64,000 nt of DNA, taken from Paenibacillus artemisiicola (lineage in GTDB: Bacteria > Bacillota > Bacilli > Paenibacillales > Paenibacillaceae). Position 1 is the first letter of the stretch, and each line of letters starts with the position of its first letter. Shown in pieces: positions 51,773-60,197 of this stretch. Under the pieces are notes generated by a model, which searched no databases, had not been told where the DNA came from, and was given only the letters and a program-made list of their open reading frames with translations. The stretch is from the NCBI RefSeq assembly GCF_017652985.1, contig NZ_JAGGDJ010000002.1, positions 62,001-126,000 of the forward strand, given 5' to 3'. Position numbers and translations under genes: made by a program.

Positions 51773-51837
51773 GCGAGCGGATGCAGACGCCGCGCATGGG
51801 GCCGGGGAGGCGCTCGCCGGGGCGATGGGGCAATAGC

Positions 51838-51929
51838 GAATCGAGATGCGGAAAATGAATCGAGACGCGAAAGATGGATGTTGAGCGAAAAATGAATTTT
51901 AAATTGAATTTTAGTCGAGACGCGAAAGA
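51838..51929 (+). repeat. Short repeats around TCGAGACGCGAAAGA
   Basis: GAATCGAGATGCGGAAAAT (51838-), GAATCGAGACGCGAAAGAT (51857-51875) and TCGAGACGCGAAAGA (51915-51929) are related copies. The last one forms the left arm of the terminator. Confidence 0.6.
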
Positions 51930-51958
51930 ACCCGCCTGGGAGGGCGGGTTCTTTCGCG
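51921..51958 (+). terminator. Terminator after the FtsH-like gene
   Basis: CGCGAAAGAACCCGCC (51921-51936) pairs perfectly with GGCGGGTTCTTTCGCG (51943-51958). The stem is strong; the T-run is internal. Confidence 0.8.
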
Positions 51959-52063
51959 CGGTTCGGGAGGCGGCCCGGCCGGGAACGGCGCGTAGATGAG
52001 GCCGACGCCCCCGGCGCCGGTCCTGCCGCCTGCGGGCCCGGCTCCGGCCGCAATCGCCGTTCC

Positions 52064-53017
52064 TCACGTCTCGTGCAAAACCTCGCCCGTCCGCGACAGG
52101 TCGTAGCCGGCGATGGCCTGCAGCTCCCGCTTGAACGCGTCGGACCGGAGGATGCCGAGCAGCTCCGGGATCCAGACCCGCGAAGCGGCATGCTTCAAGA
52201 CGACGAGGTCGTACTGCTCGTCGATGAGCGGAATGAAGTCGACGCCTTCGACGAGCGAGGCGGCCTTCTCGCTGCCGACGCCGACGTCGGCCCCGCCGGC
52301 GGCGACCTCGGCGGCGACGCCGAGATGATTCGTTCGCACGAGGTCGTACCCGAGCAGCCGGCCCGGCTTCATGCCGCGCAGCAGGAGCTGCTCGTCGAGC
52401 AGCACGCGGGCGCCGGAACCGCGTTCGCGGTTGACGAGGCGCAGCCCGGGCCGGCCGAGGTCGACCCAGCCCCGCAGGCCGAGCGGATTGCCGCGCGCCA
52501 CGTACAGCCCGGCTTTGCGGGCGAGCAGATGGACGACGAGATAGGAGGCGCCGACGAGCAGCTTGCGGATGTAGGGCAGATTGTAGCGGCCGGTCTCGCC
52601 CTCGAGCAGATGCGTGCTGACGATGTCGGCTTCGCCTTTATACATCGCGATGAGGCTGTCCATGCTGCCGACATGCGCCCGCAGCGGACGCGATTCCGGC
52701 AGCCGCTGCTCGAGATGCTTCGCCAGGATGTCGAGGCTGACGTCCTGTCCGGTAATGACGAGCGGACGCGCGCCGGCCGGCCGCGCGGCGAAGGCGGGCG
52801 GCGGCGCCGCTTCCGCCGCCGGGAGCGGCCGTTCGGCGAAGGCGATGCCTTTGGCCCGCTGCTTGTACGCGTCGAGATCGGCGGCGTCGATCCGCATTTG
52901 TTTGCCGACGCGGTAGGAGGGCAGCTCGCCCTTCTTGATGAGGTCGTAGACGGTCAGCTTGGAGATTTTGAGCAGCTTCGCGATTTCTTCGGTCGTATAG
53001 GATTCGTCGCTGGCCAT
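52064..53017 (-). CDS. MerR/excisionase-type HTH with molybdate-like PBP domain
   Basis: A 317-residue regulator. Residues about 5-55 are an excisionase-type helix-turn-helix (YTTEEIAKLLKISKLTVYDLIKKGELPSYRVGKQMRI). Residues about 85-310 are a PBP-like ligand domain of the PF12727 group found with molybdate transporters (LVNRERGSGARVLLDEQLL, GVAAEVAAGGADVGVGSE). It is divergent from modA and probably senses molybdate or a similar anion to control that gene. GGGAGG lies eight bases before ATG 53017; the longer frame start has no ribosome site. Confidence 0.88.
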   Translation of the reverse strand: MASDESYTTEEIAKLLKISKLTVYDLIKKGELPSYRVGKQMRIDAADLDAYKQRAKGIAFAERPLPAAEAAPPPAFAARPAGARPLVITGQDVSLDILAKHLEQRLPESRPLRAHVGSMDSLIAMYKGEADIVSTHLLEGETGRYNLPYIRKLLVGASYLVVHLLARKAGLYVARGNPLGLRGWVDLGRPGLRLVNRERGSGARVLLDEQLLLRGMKPGRLLGYDLVRTNHLGVAAEVAAGGADVGVGSEKAASLVEGVDFIPLIDEQYDLVVLKHAASRVWIPELLGILRSDAFKRELQAIAGYDLSRTGEVLHET

Positions 53018-53101
53018 GGTCGGGTCCTCCCGCGTAAAGTTTAATTGCCGCATGCCGGCCGTTTGATTGCCCTCATTGTACCATATCCTGCCGGGACGCG
53101 T

Positions 53102-53131
53102 TTGGCAGGGACCGCCGGGCCTTGCTATAAT
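53102..53131 (+). promoter_or_regulatory. Promoter of modA
   Basis: TTGGCA at 53102-53107, 18-base spacer, TGCTATAAT with an extended -10 (TATAAT 53126-53131). CCTGCC-N11-GGCAGG (53087-53109) overlaps the -35 and is a candidate operator of the divergent regulator. Confidence 0.8.
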
Positions 53132-53169
53132 GCGGGTTATACGACCGGATTCGGGAGGGCTGTCGAAGC

Positions 53170-54003
53170 ATGATTGGGAAGAAAAAACGGCTCGCGCCGC
53201 TCTTGCTGCCGGCGCTGGCCGCCGCCTTGGCCGGCTGCGGGCACGCGGGGAGCGGCAGCGAAGGCGCGACGAACGGGGCTCCGGCGGGCCCGGACCGGGC
53301 GCGGGTCGAGCTCGTCGTCTCGGCCGCGGCCAGCCTGACGGACGCGCTGACGGACCTGAAGCCCGCCTTCGAGGCGGCGAACGACGGCATCGCGTTGACC
53401 TATAATTTCGGCGCGTCGGGCACGCTGCAGAAGCAAATCGAGCAGGGCGCGCCCGCCGACGTGTTCCTGTCCGCCTCGGACCGCAACATGGACGCGCTGC
53501 TGGATCAAGGTCTCGTCGATCCGGCGCGCGAAGGCGAATTGCTCGCGAACGAGCTCGTCGTCGTCGTGCCCGCGGGGACGACGGGCGTGCGGACGCTCGC
53601 CGATTTGGCGGGAGGCGGCGTGAAGCGGCTCGCGATCGGCATTCCGGAGAGCGTTCCGGCGGGCGGCTATGCCAAGGAAGCGCTGACGAACGCCGGGCTG
53701 TGGGAGAAGCTGCAGCCGAAAACAGTGCAGGGCAAGGACGTCCGGCAGGTGCTGCAGTACGTCGAGACCGGCAACGCGGACGCGGGCTTCGTCTACAAGA
53801 CGGACGCGCTGACGTCGAAGAAGGCCGGCATCGCGTTCGCGGTGGACCCGGGGCTTCATGCGCCGATCCGGTATCCCGGCGGCGTGCTGAAGGCGAGCAA
53901 GCATCCGGCCGAAGCGGCGGCGTTCTACGAATACTTGCGATCGCGGGCCGCGGCGGACGCGTTCGCGAAGTACGGCTTCTCGGCCGCGGAGGAAAGGAAA
54001 TAA
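53170..54003 (+). CDS. modA: Molybdate ABC transporter, substrate-binding protein
   Basis: A 277-residue lipoprotein: lipobox LAGC (lipid Cys at about 19), then the ModA fold with VSAAASLTDALTDL, FNFGASGTLQKQIEQGAPADVFLSA and VETGNADAGFVYKTDA, the anion-binding Ser and backbone sites. It binds molybdate or tungstate outside the membrane. GGAGGG precedes ATG 53170. The permease and ATPase genes modBC are not adjacent; the following gene is on the other strand and is a different ABC ATPase. Two tandem terminators follow. Confidence 0.92.
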   Translation: MIGKKKRLAPLLLPALAAALAGCGHAGSGSEGATNGAPAGPDRARVELVVSAAASLTDALTDLKPAFEAANDGIALTYNFGASGTLQKQIEQGAPADVFLSASDRNMDALLDQGLVDPAREGELLANELVVVVPAGTTGVRTLADLAGGGVKRLAIGIPESVPAGGYAKEALTNAGLWEKLQPKTVQGKDVRQVLQYVETGNADAGFVYKTDALTSKKAGIAFAVDPGLHAPIRYPGGVLKASKHPAEAAAFYEYLRSRAAADAFAKYGFSAAEERK

Positions 54004-54055
54004 GCGCGGAGAAACCGGCGCGCGGGACGGAAGGGCGCCATCCCGCCTGTTCGAA

Positions 54056-54095
54056 CGCAAGAAGGCGGTCCCGGAGCCGGGACCGCTTTCCTGCG
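54056..54095 (+). terminator. Terminator 1 after modA
   Basis: GGCGGTCCCGG pairs with CCGGGACCGC over a two-base loop, with outer CGCA/TGCG pairs. Confidence 0.8.
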
Positions 54096-54134
54096 TTCCG
54101 CGGCGGGCGCTGCCGCCGCGTCCCGGCGGGAACG

Positions 54135-54172
54135 AAAACGCGGAGCGGTCCCTAGGGACCCTCCGCGTTTTT
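54135..54172. terminator. Terminator 2, shared by converging genes
   Basis: AAAACGCGGAG pairs with CTCCGCGTTTT around an inner GGTCCC/GGGACC stem. A and T runs on both sides suit both strands. Confidence 0.85.
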
Positions 54173-54179
54173 GTTCCCA

Positions 54180-54956
54180 TTATTCCGCTACGCGCACGTA
54201 CACCCGCTCGCCGTGCTTCTCGACTGCCACCGGCGATTCGAAGAACGCGCTCAGGCCGTCCGTCGTCAGCACGTCCTCCGTCCGGCCGCTGCGCACGACC
54301 TCGCCGTCGCGGATGAGCAGCGCGTGCGTGAACGCCGGCAAAATCTCCTCCGTGTGGTGCGTGACGTAGATGAGCGTCGGCGCGTCTTCGCTCCCGGCCA
54401 AGTCTTTGATGCTGGCGAGCAGCCGCTCCCGGGAGAACAGATCGAGCCCGTTGCACGGCTCGTCCAGGATCAGGATGCGCGGCTTCGCCATGAGCGCCCG
54501 GGCAATGAGCAGTTTCTGCTTCTCGCCCTGGGAGCAGGTGCGGAACTCGCGGTCCCACAGATGGGCGCAGCCCAGCTTCGCCATGAGCTCGCGGGCGAAA
54601 TCCAGCTCCTCGTCGGTCACGCGCTCGTACAGTCCGATGGTGGCGTGCTTGCCGCTGATGACGATATGCTGCGTCCGGTCCGAGGCGTACAGCTTCTCCT
54701 GCAGCGACGTGCTGACCCAACCGATTTCCTTGCGGAGCTCCCGCAGGTCGACTTCGCCGAAGCGGCGGCCGAGCACGCTGACCGCGCCTTCGGACGGCCA
54801 GAAATACCCGTTGACGAGATTCAGCAGCGTCGTCTTGCCGGAGCCGTTCAAGCCGAGCAGCGCCCAATGCTCGCCCGGCGCGACTTGCCAGCTCACGTCC
54901 TTCAGCAGCGTCAGCTGCTCGCGCCGCCATGTGACATGTTGAATATCGATGATCAT
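54180..54956 (-). CDS. ABC transporter ATP-binding protein, YlmA/ModF-like
   Basis: A 258-residue ATPase. Walker A is GLNGSGKT, the Q-loop is near TSLQEKLYAS, the signature is CSQGEKQKLLIARALMA, Walker B is ILILDEPCNG and the switch His is in VTHHTEE. The sequence resembles YlmA and ModF, soluble ABC proteins without a known permease partner. ATG 54956 (MIIDIQHVTW) is chosen because the family match begins there; the nearest GGAG is 15 bases away, so the start is less certain than most. A paired permease gene is not present nearby. Confidence 0.87.
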   Translation of the reverse strand: MIIDIQHVTWRREQLTLLKDVSWQVAPGEHWALLGLNGSGKTTLLNLVNGYFWPSEGAVSVLGRRFGEVDLRELRKEIGWVSTSLQEKLYASDRTQHIVISGKHATIGLYERVTDEELDFARELMAKLGCAHLWDREFRTCSQGEKQKLLIARALMAKPRILILDEPCNGLDLFSRERLLASIKDLAGSEDAPTLIYVTHHTEEILPAFTHALLIRDGEVVRSGRTEDVLTTDGLSAFFESPVAVEKHGERVYVRVAE

Positions 54957-55080
54957 GAGAAGTGCGTCAAACTCCTTTCGTGATGCCTTGCCTGCTTGCT
55001 TGCGATCGCGGCGTGCGCCGGTCGTCTCCTTGCCCATTGTACGCCTGTCTTCGCGATTCCTCAATCGTGTGGGCCGCCGT

Positions 55081-56313
55081 TCACGCCGCGTCCGATCCGC
55101 GCATCAGTTTGGATTCGCGCGGCAGCAGGAAGGCCCAGACGCCGATCAGCGGCAGGAAGGCGCAGAGACCGACGACGAAATCGGCGCCTTGGACGTCCAT
55201 CAATCGGCCGAGCAGCACGGAGCCGAGACCGGCCATGCCGAACGAAAGGCCGAAGAAGAGGCCGGATACCGTGCCGACGTGGCGCGGCAGCAGCTCCTGC
55301 GCGTAGACGATGATGACGGAGAAGCCGGACATGAGAATCATGCCGATCGCGCAGCAGAGCAGCAGCGCGGCGGTCGGGCCGACATGCGGCAGCAGCAGCG
55401 AGAACGGCGCCGTCCCCGCGATGGAGATCCAGATCATCGTTTTGCGGCCGAAGCGGTCGGCGAGCGGTCCGCCGAGCAGCGTGCCGGCCATGCCGGCGAA
55501 CTGCAGCGCGAAGAGGCAGATTTGCGCGCGGTCGAGCGGCAGGTGGTAACGGTCCATGAAGTAGAACGCATAGAAGCCCGTCATGCCGGCGATGTAGACG
55601 AATTTGGAGAAAAGCAGGGCGATCAGCAGCGTCATCGTGCCGGCGACGAACAGCCGGGAATGCGTCGGGCGCGATGGGGCGAAGAAGGCCGCGGCGACGG
55701 CCTTCTTCGCCGGCGCGGCCGCGGCGAGCTGCCGCTTGTACCAGCGGCCGACGACGGTTTGCACCGCGATGCCCAGGACGGCCGCGACGGTGAACCAGAG
55801 GAAGCCGCGCTGCCCGAGCGGCAGCAGCACGAAGCCGACGAGCAGCGGCGCGAGCGCCTGGCCGGTGTTGCCGCCGACCTGGAAGATCGACTGCGCCATG
55901 CCCCGGCCGCGCCCCGCCGCCATCCGGGCGACGCGGGACGATTCCGGATGGAGGACGGAAGAGCCGACGCCGATCAGGGCGGCCGCGGCGAGCAGCAGCC
56001 CGAGGGAATCCGCGTACGCGAAGTCGAGCACGCCGAGCAGCGAGAACGCCATGCCGAGCGGCAGGAGGTCCGGCATCGGCCGGCGGTCGGACAAGTAGCC
56101 GACGAGCGGCTGCAGCACCGAGGCGGTAATGTTGAGCACGAACGCTACCCAGCCGATCTGGGTGAACGAGAGCCGCATCGTGGTTTGGAAGAGCGGAAAC
56201 GCGGCCGGCACGGCGGTTTGCATCGCGTCGTTCAGCAGGTGCGCGAAGCTGACGCCGCCCAGCATCCAGGCGGCGGAACGGCGCGCCGCGGTCAAGGCTG
56301 CGGTATGTGTCAT
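55081..56313 (-). CDS. MFS transporter, fosmidomycin-resistance (Fsr) type
   Basis: A 410-residue major facilitator. SFAHLLNDAMQTAVPAAFPLF at the first helix, LQPLVGYLSDRRP in loop 2-3 and GVGSSVLHPESSRVARMAAGRGRGMAQS in the fourth segment are hallmarks of the Fsr group that exports fosmidomycin and related compounds; its natural substrate is unknown. AGGGG precedes ATG 56313. It is divergent from an AraC-type regulator gene 117 bp away, which probably controls it. Confidence 0.9.
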   Translation of the reverse strand: MTHTAALTAARRSAAWMLGGVSFAHLLNDAMQTAVPAAFPLFQTTMRLSFTQIGWVAFVLNITASVLQPLVGYLSDRRPMPDLLPLGMAFSLLGVLDFAYADSLGLLLAAAALIGVGSSVLHPESSRVARMAAGRGRGMAQSIFQVGGNTGQALAPLLVGFVLLPLGQRGFLWFTVAAVLGIAVQTVVGRWYKRQLAAAAPAKKAVAAAFFAPSRPTHSRLFVAGTMTLLIALLFSKFVYIAGMTGFYAFYFMDRYHLPLDRAQICLFALQFAGMAGTLLGGPLADRFGRKTMIWISIAGTAPFSLLLPHVGPTAALLLCCAIGMILMSGFSVIIVYAQELLPRHVGTVSGLFFGLSFGMAGLGSVLLGRLMDVQGADFVVGLCAFLPLIGVWAFLLPRESKLMRGSDAA

Positions 56314-56404
56314 GGGTCAGGACCCCTTTCGGTATTTGGTTTCAGTCTACCGGACGGCCGGGGCCGGGTCGTCGTGAAAAGTGCTGCGGTCGGCGCAATT
56401 TTTG

Positions 56405-56410
56405 CTATAA
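56405..56410 (+). promoter_or_regulatory. -10 of the AraC-type gene
   Basis: TTTGCTATAAT gives TATAAT at 56405-56410 with an extended TG motif; the -35 is poor. The start codon is only 20 bases downstream, so the leader is very short. Confidence 0.65.
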
Positions 56411-56430
56411 TGGGGGCTAGGTGAAGACAC

Positions 56431-57240
56431 ATGGAGATGAAAGCGGAAACGCAATGGATCGAGCTGTGGCAGGGGAGCGAGAGCTTCAAGAACGACTCCC
56501 ACCGGCACGATCATTGGATGCAGGCGACGCTGCCGGTGAAAGGGACGTGCGCGTTCACGCAGGAGAACCGGAGCTATGCGCTGGGCGAAGGAAGCGGCTT
56601 GATTCAGCCGCCGGGCGCGAACCATCATTTTCGGCTCGGGAGCGGGACGTCGGTTATCATCGTCAAGGTCCGCGAACGCGGCGCCGGCGGCATGGAGGCG
56701 GTCCGGCCGCGCTTCGCCGGCGGGGAAAGCCATGATATTCGCCGGCCGTTCGACCCGGACGAGCTGGCGGGCCGGTTCCGGCGGTGGATGACGGCGCTGA
56801 TGCAGGGCCAGGCGCTGGCGGATCCGCTTGCCGTGCAGGACGTGGAGCACGACGTGCTCGCGTACATGGGCGGGCTCGTCGGCGCGGCGCCCGAAGGGGC
56901 GCGCTCCGTCCCGCCGAAAGGGATCGCCGATCCGCATATGCGCGAGGCGCTCGCTTATCTGCACGATTGTTACGACCGCGCGCTCAGCGTCGACGAGCTG
57001 GCGGGCATCGCGCTGCGGAGCCGGTATCATTTCATCCGCTCCTTCCGCGAGGCGACGGGCGTGACGCCGTACCAATATTTGCTGAAGCTGCGCATGGACG
57101 AAGCGATGAACCGGCTGCGCCGCACGCGAGAGACGGTCGGCCGGATCAGCGCCGATCTCGGCTTTTCCAGCACGAGCCAGTTCCACCGCGCGTTCCTGAA
57201 ATCGACCGGCATGACGCCGCAGGCGTTCCGGCAGCAGTGA
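56431..57240 (+). CDS. AraC family transcriptional regulator
   Basis: A 269-residue regulator: N-terminal cupin (DSHRHDHWMQATLPVKG, then IQPPGANHHF) and C-terminal double helix-turn-helix (about 165-269: LSVDELAGIALRSRYHFIRSFREATGVTPYQYLLKLRMDEA, then ISADLGFSSTSQFHRAFLKSTGMTP). It likely activates or represses the divergent Fsr-type exporter gene. ATG 56431 follows a GGTG site at close range. A strong terminator follows. Confidence 0.93.
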   Translation: MEMKAETQWIELWQGSESFKNDSHRHDHWMQATLPVKGTCAFTQENRSYALGEGSGLIQPPGANHHFRLGSGTSVIIVKVRERGAGGMEAVRPRFAGGESHDIRRPFDPDELAGRFRRWMTALMQGQALADPLAVQDVEHDVLAYMGGLVGAAPEGARSVPPKGIADPHMREALAYLHDCYDRALSVDELAGIALRSRYHFIRSFREATGVTPYQYLLKLRMDEAMNRLRRTRETVGRISADLGFSSTSQFHRAFLKSTGMTPQAFRQQ

Positions 57241-57249
57241 GACGATGGG

Positions 57250-57281
57250 AAAAAGCCCGGGACCGCGTCCCGGGCTTTTTT
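57250..57281 (+). terminator. Terminator after the AraC-type gene
   Basis: AAAAAGCCCGGGAC (57250-57263) pairs with GTCCCGGGCTTTTTT over a three-base loop. Confidence 0.95.
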
Positions 57282-57370
57282 GGTATGCGTCGCGCGGTGG
57301 TTGCGCTCCGATGAGCGGGTGCGTTGCGTGTGCGGCGGCTGCGGCGTGGCGCCGGTGGCGACGGTGGGCC

Positions 57371-57397
57371 AGCGGTGGCAGCGGTGGCAGCGGTGGC
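57371..57397 (+). repeat. Three tandem copies of AGCGGTGGC
   Basis: A 9-base unit starts at 57371, 57380 and 57389 in the non-coding gap. It looks like simple slippage. Confidence 0.7.
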
Positions 57398-57510
57398 TGG
57401 CGGTAGCGCCGCGCTTTCGATGCTATCAGGGCGGGCTGGGGCGATTGCAGGGGCGGGAATATCGCGTCGCCAAGTGCCGCGCGGGTTCGCTCGCCAGCCG
57501 AGTCGGCGCG

Positions 57511-57816
57511 AAGAGCGGTACGAGGTACCGCACATGAGGCGTCGAGCCGACTTTTAGCGCAAAGAGCGGTACGAGATACCGTACATGAGTCGGTGAGCCG
57601 ACTAACGGCTTAAAGAGCGGTACGAGGTACGGTACATGAGGCCGTCGGCCGACTTATGGCGCAAAGAGCGGTACCAGATACCGTACATGAGTCGGGGATC
57701 CGACTTTTGGCGTAAAGAGCGGTACGAGGTACGCCACATGAGGCGATCAAGCAACTTTTGGCGCAAAGAACGGTACGAGGTACCGCACATGCGGCCGCCA
57801 ACCCGGCTTGCGGCCC
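57511..57816 (+). repeat. Six-copy 51-bp tandem repeat with internal hairpins
   Basis: Units start at 57511, 57562, 57613, 57664, 57715 and 57766, an exact 51-base period. Each unit opens with AAGAGCGGTAC-GAG-GTACCGC, a 7-bp hairpin, followed by ACATGAG and a second inverted repeat of the form AGTCGG-N4-CCGACTTTT (best in copies 2 and 4). The unit length equals 17 codons and copies 3-6 keep an open frame reading KERYEVPHMRR on the plus strand and another on the minus strand, but no ribosome site or proper start exists and copies 1-3 contain stops. Confidence 0.9.
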
Positions 57817-57832
57817 AACCGAAGAGCCGCGC

Positions 57833-59236
57833 TTACGCCCGCTGCGTCTCGGCGCCGGGGGACGCTGCCCGCCGCGCGGCTTTGCGCCGACGGCCGAACG
57901 CCGCCCAGACGAACGCCAGGTTCAGCAGGCAGAGCGCCGCGAGAGCGAAGTAGACGTTGCCGAACACGGCGGCCGCGCCCGCGTGGCCGAATACGCCGAA
58001 CGCCGGGGAGGCGCTGCCGCTCGCTGCGCCGTCGACGAGCTTGCTGACGACGGCGCCGGCGATCGCGCAGGAGAGGAAGTTCCCGAGCGTCAGGATGCCC
58101 ATGCCGACGCCGGTCTGTCCCGCGGGCAGCGTTGAGGCGACGAGCTTCGTCATCCCCGCTTGGTAGAATGCGGCGCCGACGTTGCCGAACACGAGGCAGG
58201 CCGCGACGTAACCCGCCGCGCCGCCGCTGAACAGCGAGAGCGCCAGCTGTCCGGCCGCGAGGAGGATGAGCGCCGCGACGATGATGAAGAGGCTGCCGCG
58301 GCGGTCGGCCAGCTTGCCGCCGTAACGGCCGAACACGGCGGCGCTCATGGCGGCCGGGAACATCAAGAGACCGATCGCCGACGTGCCGAGGCCGTTCGCC
58401 GCGTTCAGCAGCATCGGCGTGACGAAGGTGACGGTGAACGAGACGGCGTAGACGAGGAAGCTGCTGAACAAGCCGGAGCGGAAGCCGCCGCTGCGGAAGA
58501 CCGCCGGCTGCACGAACGGATCCGCGGTCCGGACGATCCGCAGGACGAACAGCGCGAGCAGCAGCGCGCCGGTCAGCGCCAGCCAGCCGCTCCACTGCGT
58601 GATGCCGAGCATGAAGAGCGTGACGGAGCCGCCGAGCAGCAGCGCGCCGAGCAGGTCGAATTTGCCGCTCCGCGGTTCTTCGTCCGGCAGCCACTTGCGC
58701 AGAAACGGCAGTGCCGCGAGCGTGCCGATCGAAATGAGGAAAAGATAACGCCAGTCGAGCCAGCCCGATACGAAGCCGCCGACGATCGGCCCGACGCCGG
58801 ACGCGAACGCGATGGCCGAGGCGAGGATGCCGAGCACGCGGCCGCGGCCTTCCGGCGCGTACATCCGGACCGGCACGATCATGACGAGCGCGGGAATGGA
58901 GGACGCGCCGGCGGATTGGACGAAGCGGGCGGCCAGCACCGTCGCGTAATTCGGCGACAGAAAGCCGAGCAGCGAGCCCGCGGCGAAGAGGAGCAGCCCG
59001 ATCGTAAGCAGCCGGCGAAGCGGGTACCGGTCGGCCAGCTTGCCGTACGTGAGCGACCCGACCGCGTAGATGATCGAGTAGCCGGTAATGACCCAGCCGG
59101 CTTCGGACGGCAGCAGGCCGAACGCGCGCGAAATGTCCGGCAGGGCGATGTTGAACATCGTGACGTTCATGACGGAGAAGAGAAGGATGAAGCAGAGCAG
59201 GCGGATAAGCTTATCGGCGCGGGGTTGCGATTCCAT
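57833..59236 (-). CDS. MFS drug-efflux type transporter (14 helices)
   Basis: A 467-residue major facilitator of the DHA2 (TetA(L)/Bmr3-like) group. Signatures are MFNIALPDISRAFG in the first helix, YSIIYAVGSLTYGKLADRYPLRRLL in loop 2-3 and the antiporter motif GIGPIVGGFV-like ASGVGPIVGGFVS. It is expected to export drugs or metabolites with proton exchange. ATG 59236 is chosen for the family match (MESQPRADKL); AAGG is ten bases upstream. It lies downstream of a TetR gene, with an operator in front of it. Confidence 0.9.
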   Translation of the reverse strand: MESQPRADKLIRLLCFILLFSVMNVTMFNIALPDISRAFGLLPSEAGWVITGYSIIYAVGSLTYGKLADRYPLRRLLTIGLLLFAAGSLLGFLSPNYATVLAARFVQSAGASSIPALVMIVPVRMYAPEGRGRVLGILASAIAFASGVGPIVGGFVSGWLDWRYLFLISIGTLAALPFLRKWLPDEEPRSGKFDLLGALLLGGSVTLFMLGITQWSGWLALTGALLLALFVLRIVRTADPFVQPAVFRSGGFRSGLFSSFLVYAVSFTVTFVTPMLLNAANGLGTSAIGLLMFPAAMSAAVFGRYGGKLADRRGSLFIIVAALILLAAGQLALSLFSGGAAGYVAACLVFGNVGAAFYQAGMTKLVASTLPAGQTGVGMGILTLGNFLSCAIAGAVVSKLVDGAASGSASPAFGVFGHAGAAAVFGNVYFALAALCLLNLAFVWAAFGRRRKAARRAASPGAETQRA

Positions 59237-59299
59237 GGACGATCGGCCTTCTTTCGAAATAGATTGAGCTTGCAGGATGCGGGTGTTGAGCGCATACAC

Positions 59300-59320
59300 G
59301 TTAGTTAGCACACACTAACA
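59300..59320. promoter_or_regulatory. TetR-type operator A, before the MFS gene
   Basis: GTTAGTTAGCACACACTAAC is an inverted repeat of TTAG/CTAA with an internal GTTAGTTAGCAC core that also occurs in operator B at the TetR gene promoter. It lies between the TetR stop and the MFS start. Confidence 0.7.
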
Positions 59321-59362
59321 TGCAAGCCGTAAAAAAACGGCCTAAGCCGTCAAAGCGATGCG

Positions 59363-59968
59363 TCAGCGCGGAGATAAGGCGCGCGCGAACAATTTCGCGC
59401 CGTTGTCGACGAAATCGGCGATCGGAAGCCCGGCCAGCAGATTGGAGCCGCCGGGCGCCCGGCTGAGAAAAGCGCCGTGGTGAAGCCACAGGTAGGAAGC
59501 CGCGTTCGTGGCGGGATCGACGTCCGCCAGCTTGCCCTTCTCCTTCATCGCCGCCAAGTAGCCGGTCAACATCTCCTGCAGCGCGAGGGGATGCTTGCGG
59601 ATCCGATCGGCCAGACTCGGAATCGACCGGCTCTCCGATTGGAAGATAAGCAGGATGCGGCTGTTGCGCTCCATCAGCTCGTGATACGTCTCGCCGATCA
59701 GGCGCAGGTCCCGCTCGAGCTCCCAGACGATCCGTTCGGCGAACAGCTTGCGGAATTCCACCGTGTAGTAATACCGGTCGACGGCTTCCTCCAGCATGTT
59801 CAGCTTGCTGCCGAACTGGCGGAACAGCGTCATCTCGCTGACGCCGGCGGCGGCGGCGATGTCCTTCGTCGACGCGCCCTTGTACCCGTGCTCGGCCATC
59901 AAGTCGACGGCGGCGTTCATGAGACGCTCCCGGGTACCCGATTTGTCGCGGGGGTCGTTCTCGGTCAC
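59363..59968 (-). CDS. TetR/AcrR family regulator
   Basis: A 201-residue regulator with the HTH at about 25-55 (ASTKDIAAAAGVSEMTLFRQFGSKL) and a C-terminal ligand domain. It is transcribed toward the efflux gene, 127 bp upstream of it, and probably represses both genes through the related operators at 59300 and 59993. No ribosome site stronger than AGGTGG is seen before ATG 59968. Inducer unknown. Confidence 0.9.
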   Translation of the reverse strand: MTENDPRDKSGTRERLMNAAVDLMAEHGYKGASTKDIAAAAGVSEMTLFRQFGSKLNMLEEAVDRYYYTVEFRKLFAERIVWELERDLRLIGETYHELMERNSRILLIFQSESRSIPSLADRIRKHPLALQEMLTGYLAAMKEKGKLADVDPATNAASYLWLHHGAFLSRAPGGSNLLAGLPIADFVDNGAKLFARALSPR

Positions 59969-59992
59969 TGGCGTTCCACCTTTCCGTGCGTA

Positions 59993-60010
59993 TGTTAGTG
60001 CTAACTAACA
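59993..60010. promoter_or_regulatory. TetR-type operator B, before the TetR gene
   Basis: TGTTAGTGCTAACTAACA shares the reverse complement of the GTTAGTTAGCAC core of operator A, but with the two half-sites closer by four bases. It lies 25 bases upstream of the TetR start codon. Confidence 0.7.
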
Positions 60011-60083
60011 ATTGCGATTGATGTCATCATAGTCGACGGAGAGGCGGTTTGTCAATCGTCCCCGGCGGCCGGCCGCGCATCAA

Positions 60084-60115
60084 AGCAGCTCCCGGGAAAT
60101 TTCCCGGGAGCTGCT
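60084..60115 (-). terminator. Perfect 32-base palindrome after the GxGYxYP gene
   Basis: AGCAGCTCCCGGGAAA (60084-60099) is followed directly by its reverse complement (60100-60115). It probably terminates the minus-strand GxGYxYP gene. Confidence 0.8.
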
Positions 60116-60197
60116 AGGCCGAGTGGAATTCGGTCGTTGCGAGCGGACAAGTCCGACAAACTCGGCTGTCGCCCTTTCGCAATAGAACGCGCTAGCC

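Noticed and set aside
54180..54956. modC, the molybdate ABC ATPase
   Set aside because: The protein is on the opposite strand, lacks the C-terminal TOBE domain expected of ModC, and resembles YlmA/ModF.
57511..57816. CRISPR array
   Set aside because: Units abut with a fixed 51-base period, there are no unique spacers of constant length, no cas genes are near, and the 'spacers' are themselves related between copies.
57324..57953. Repeat protein reading KERYEVPHMRR on the plus strand or YRSLRQK on the minus strand
   Set aside because: Frames are broken by stops in copies 1-3, lack ribosome sites and proper starts, and the DNA-level hairpins explain the pattern better.
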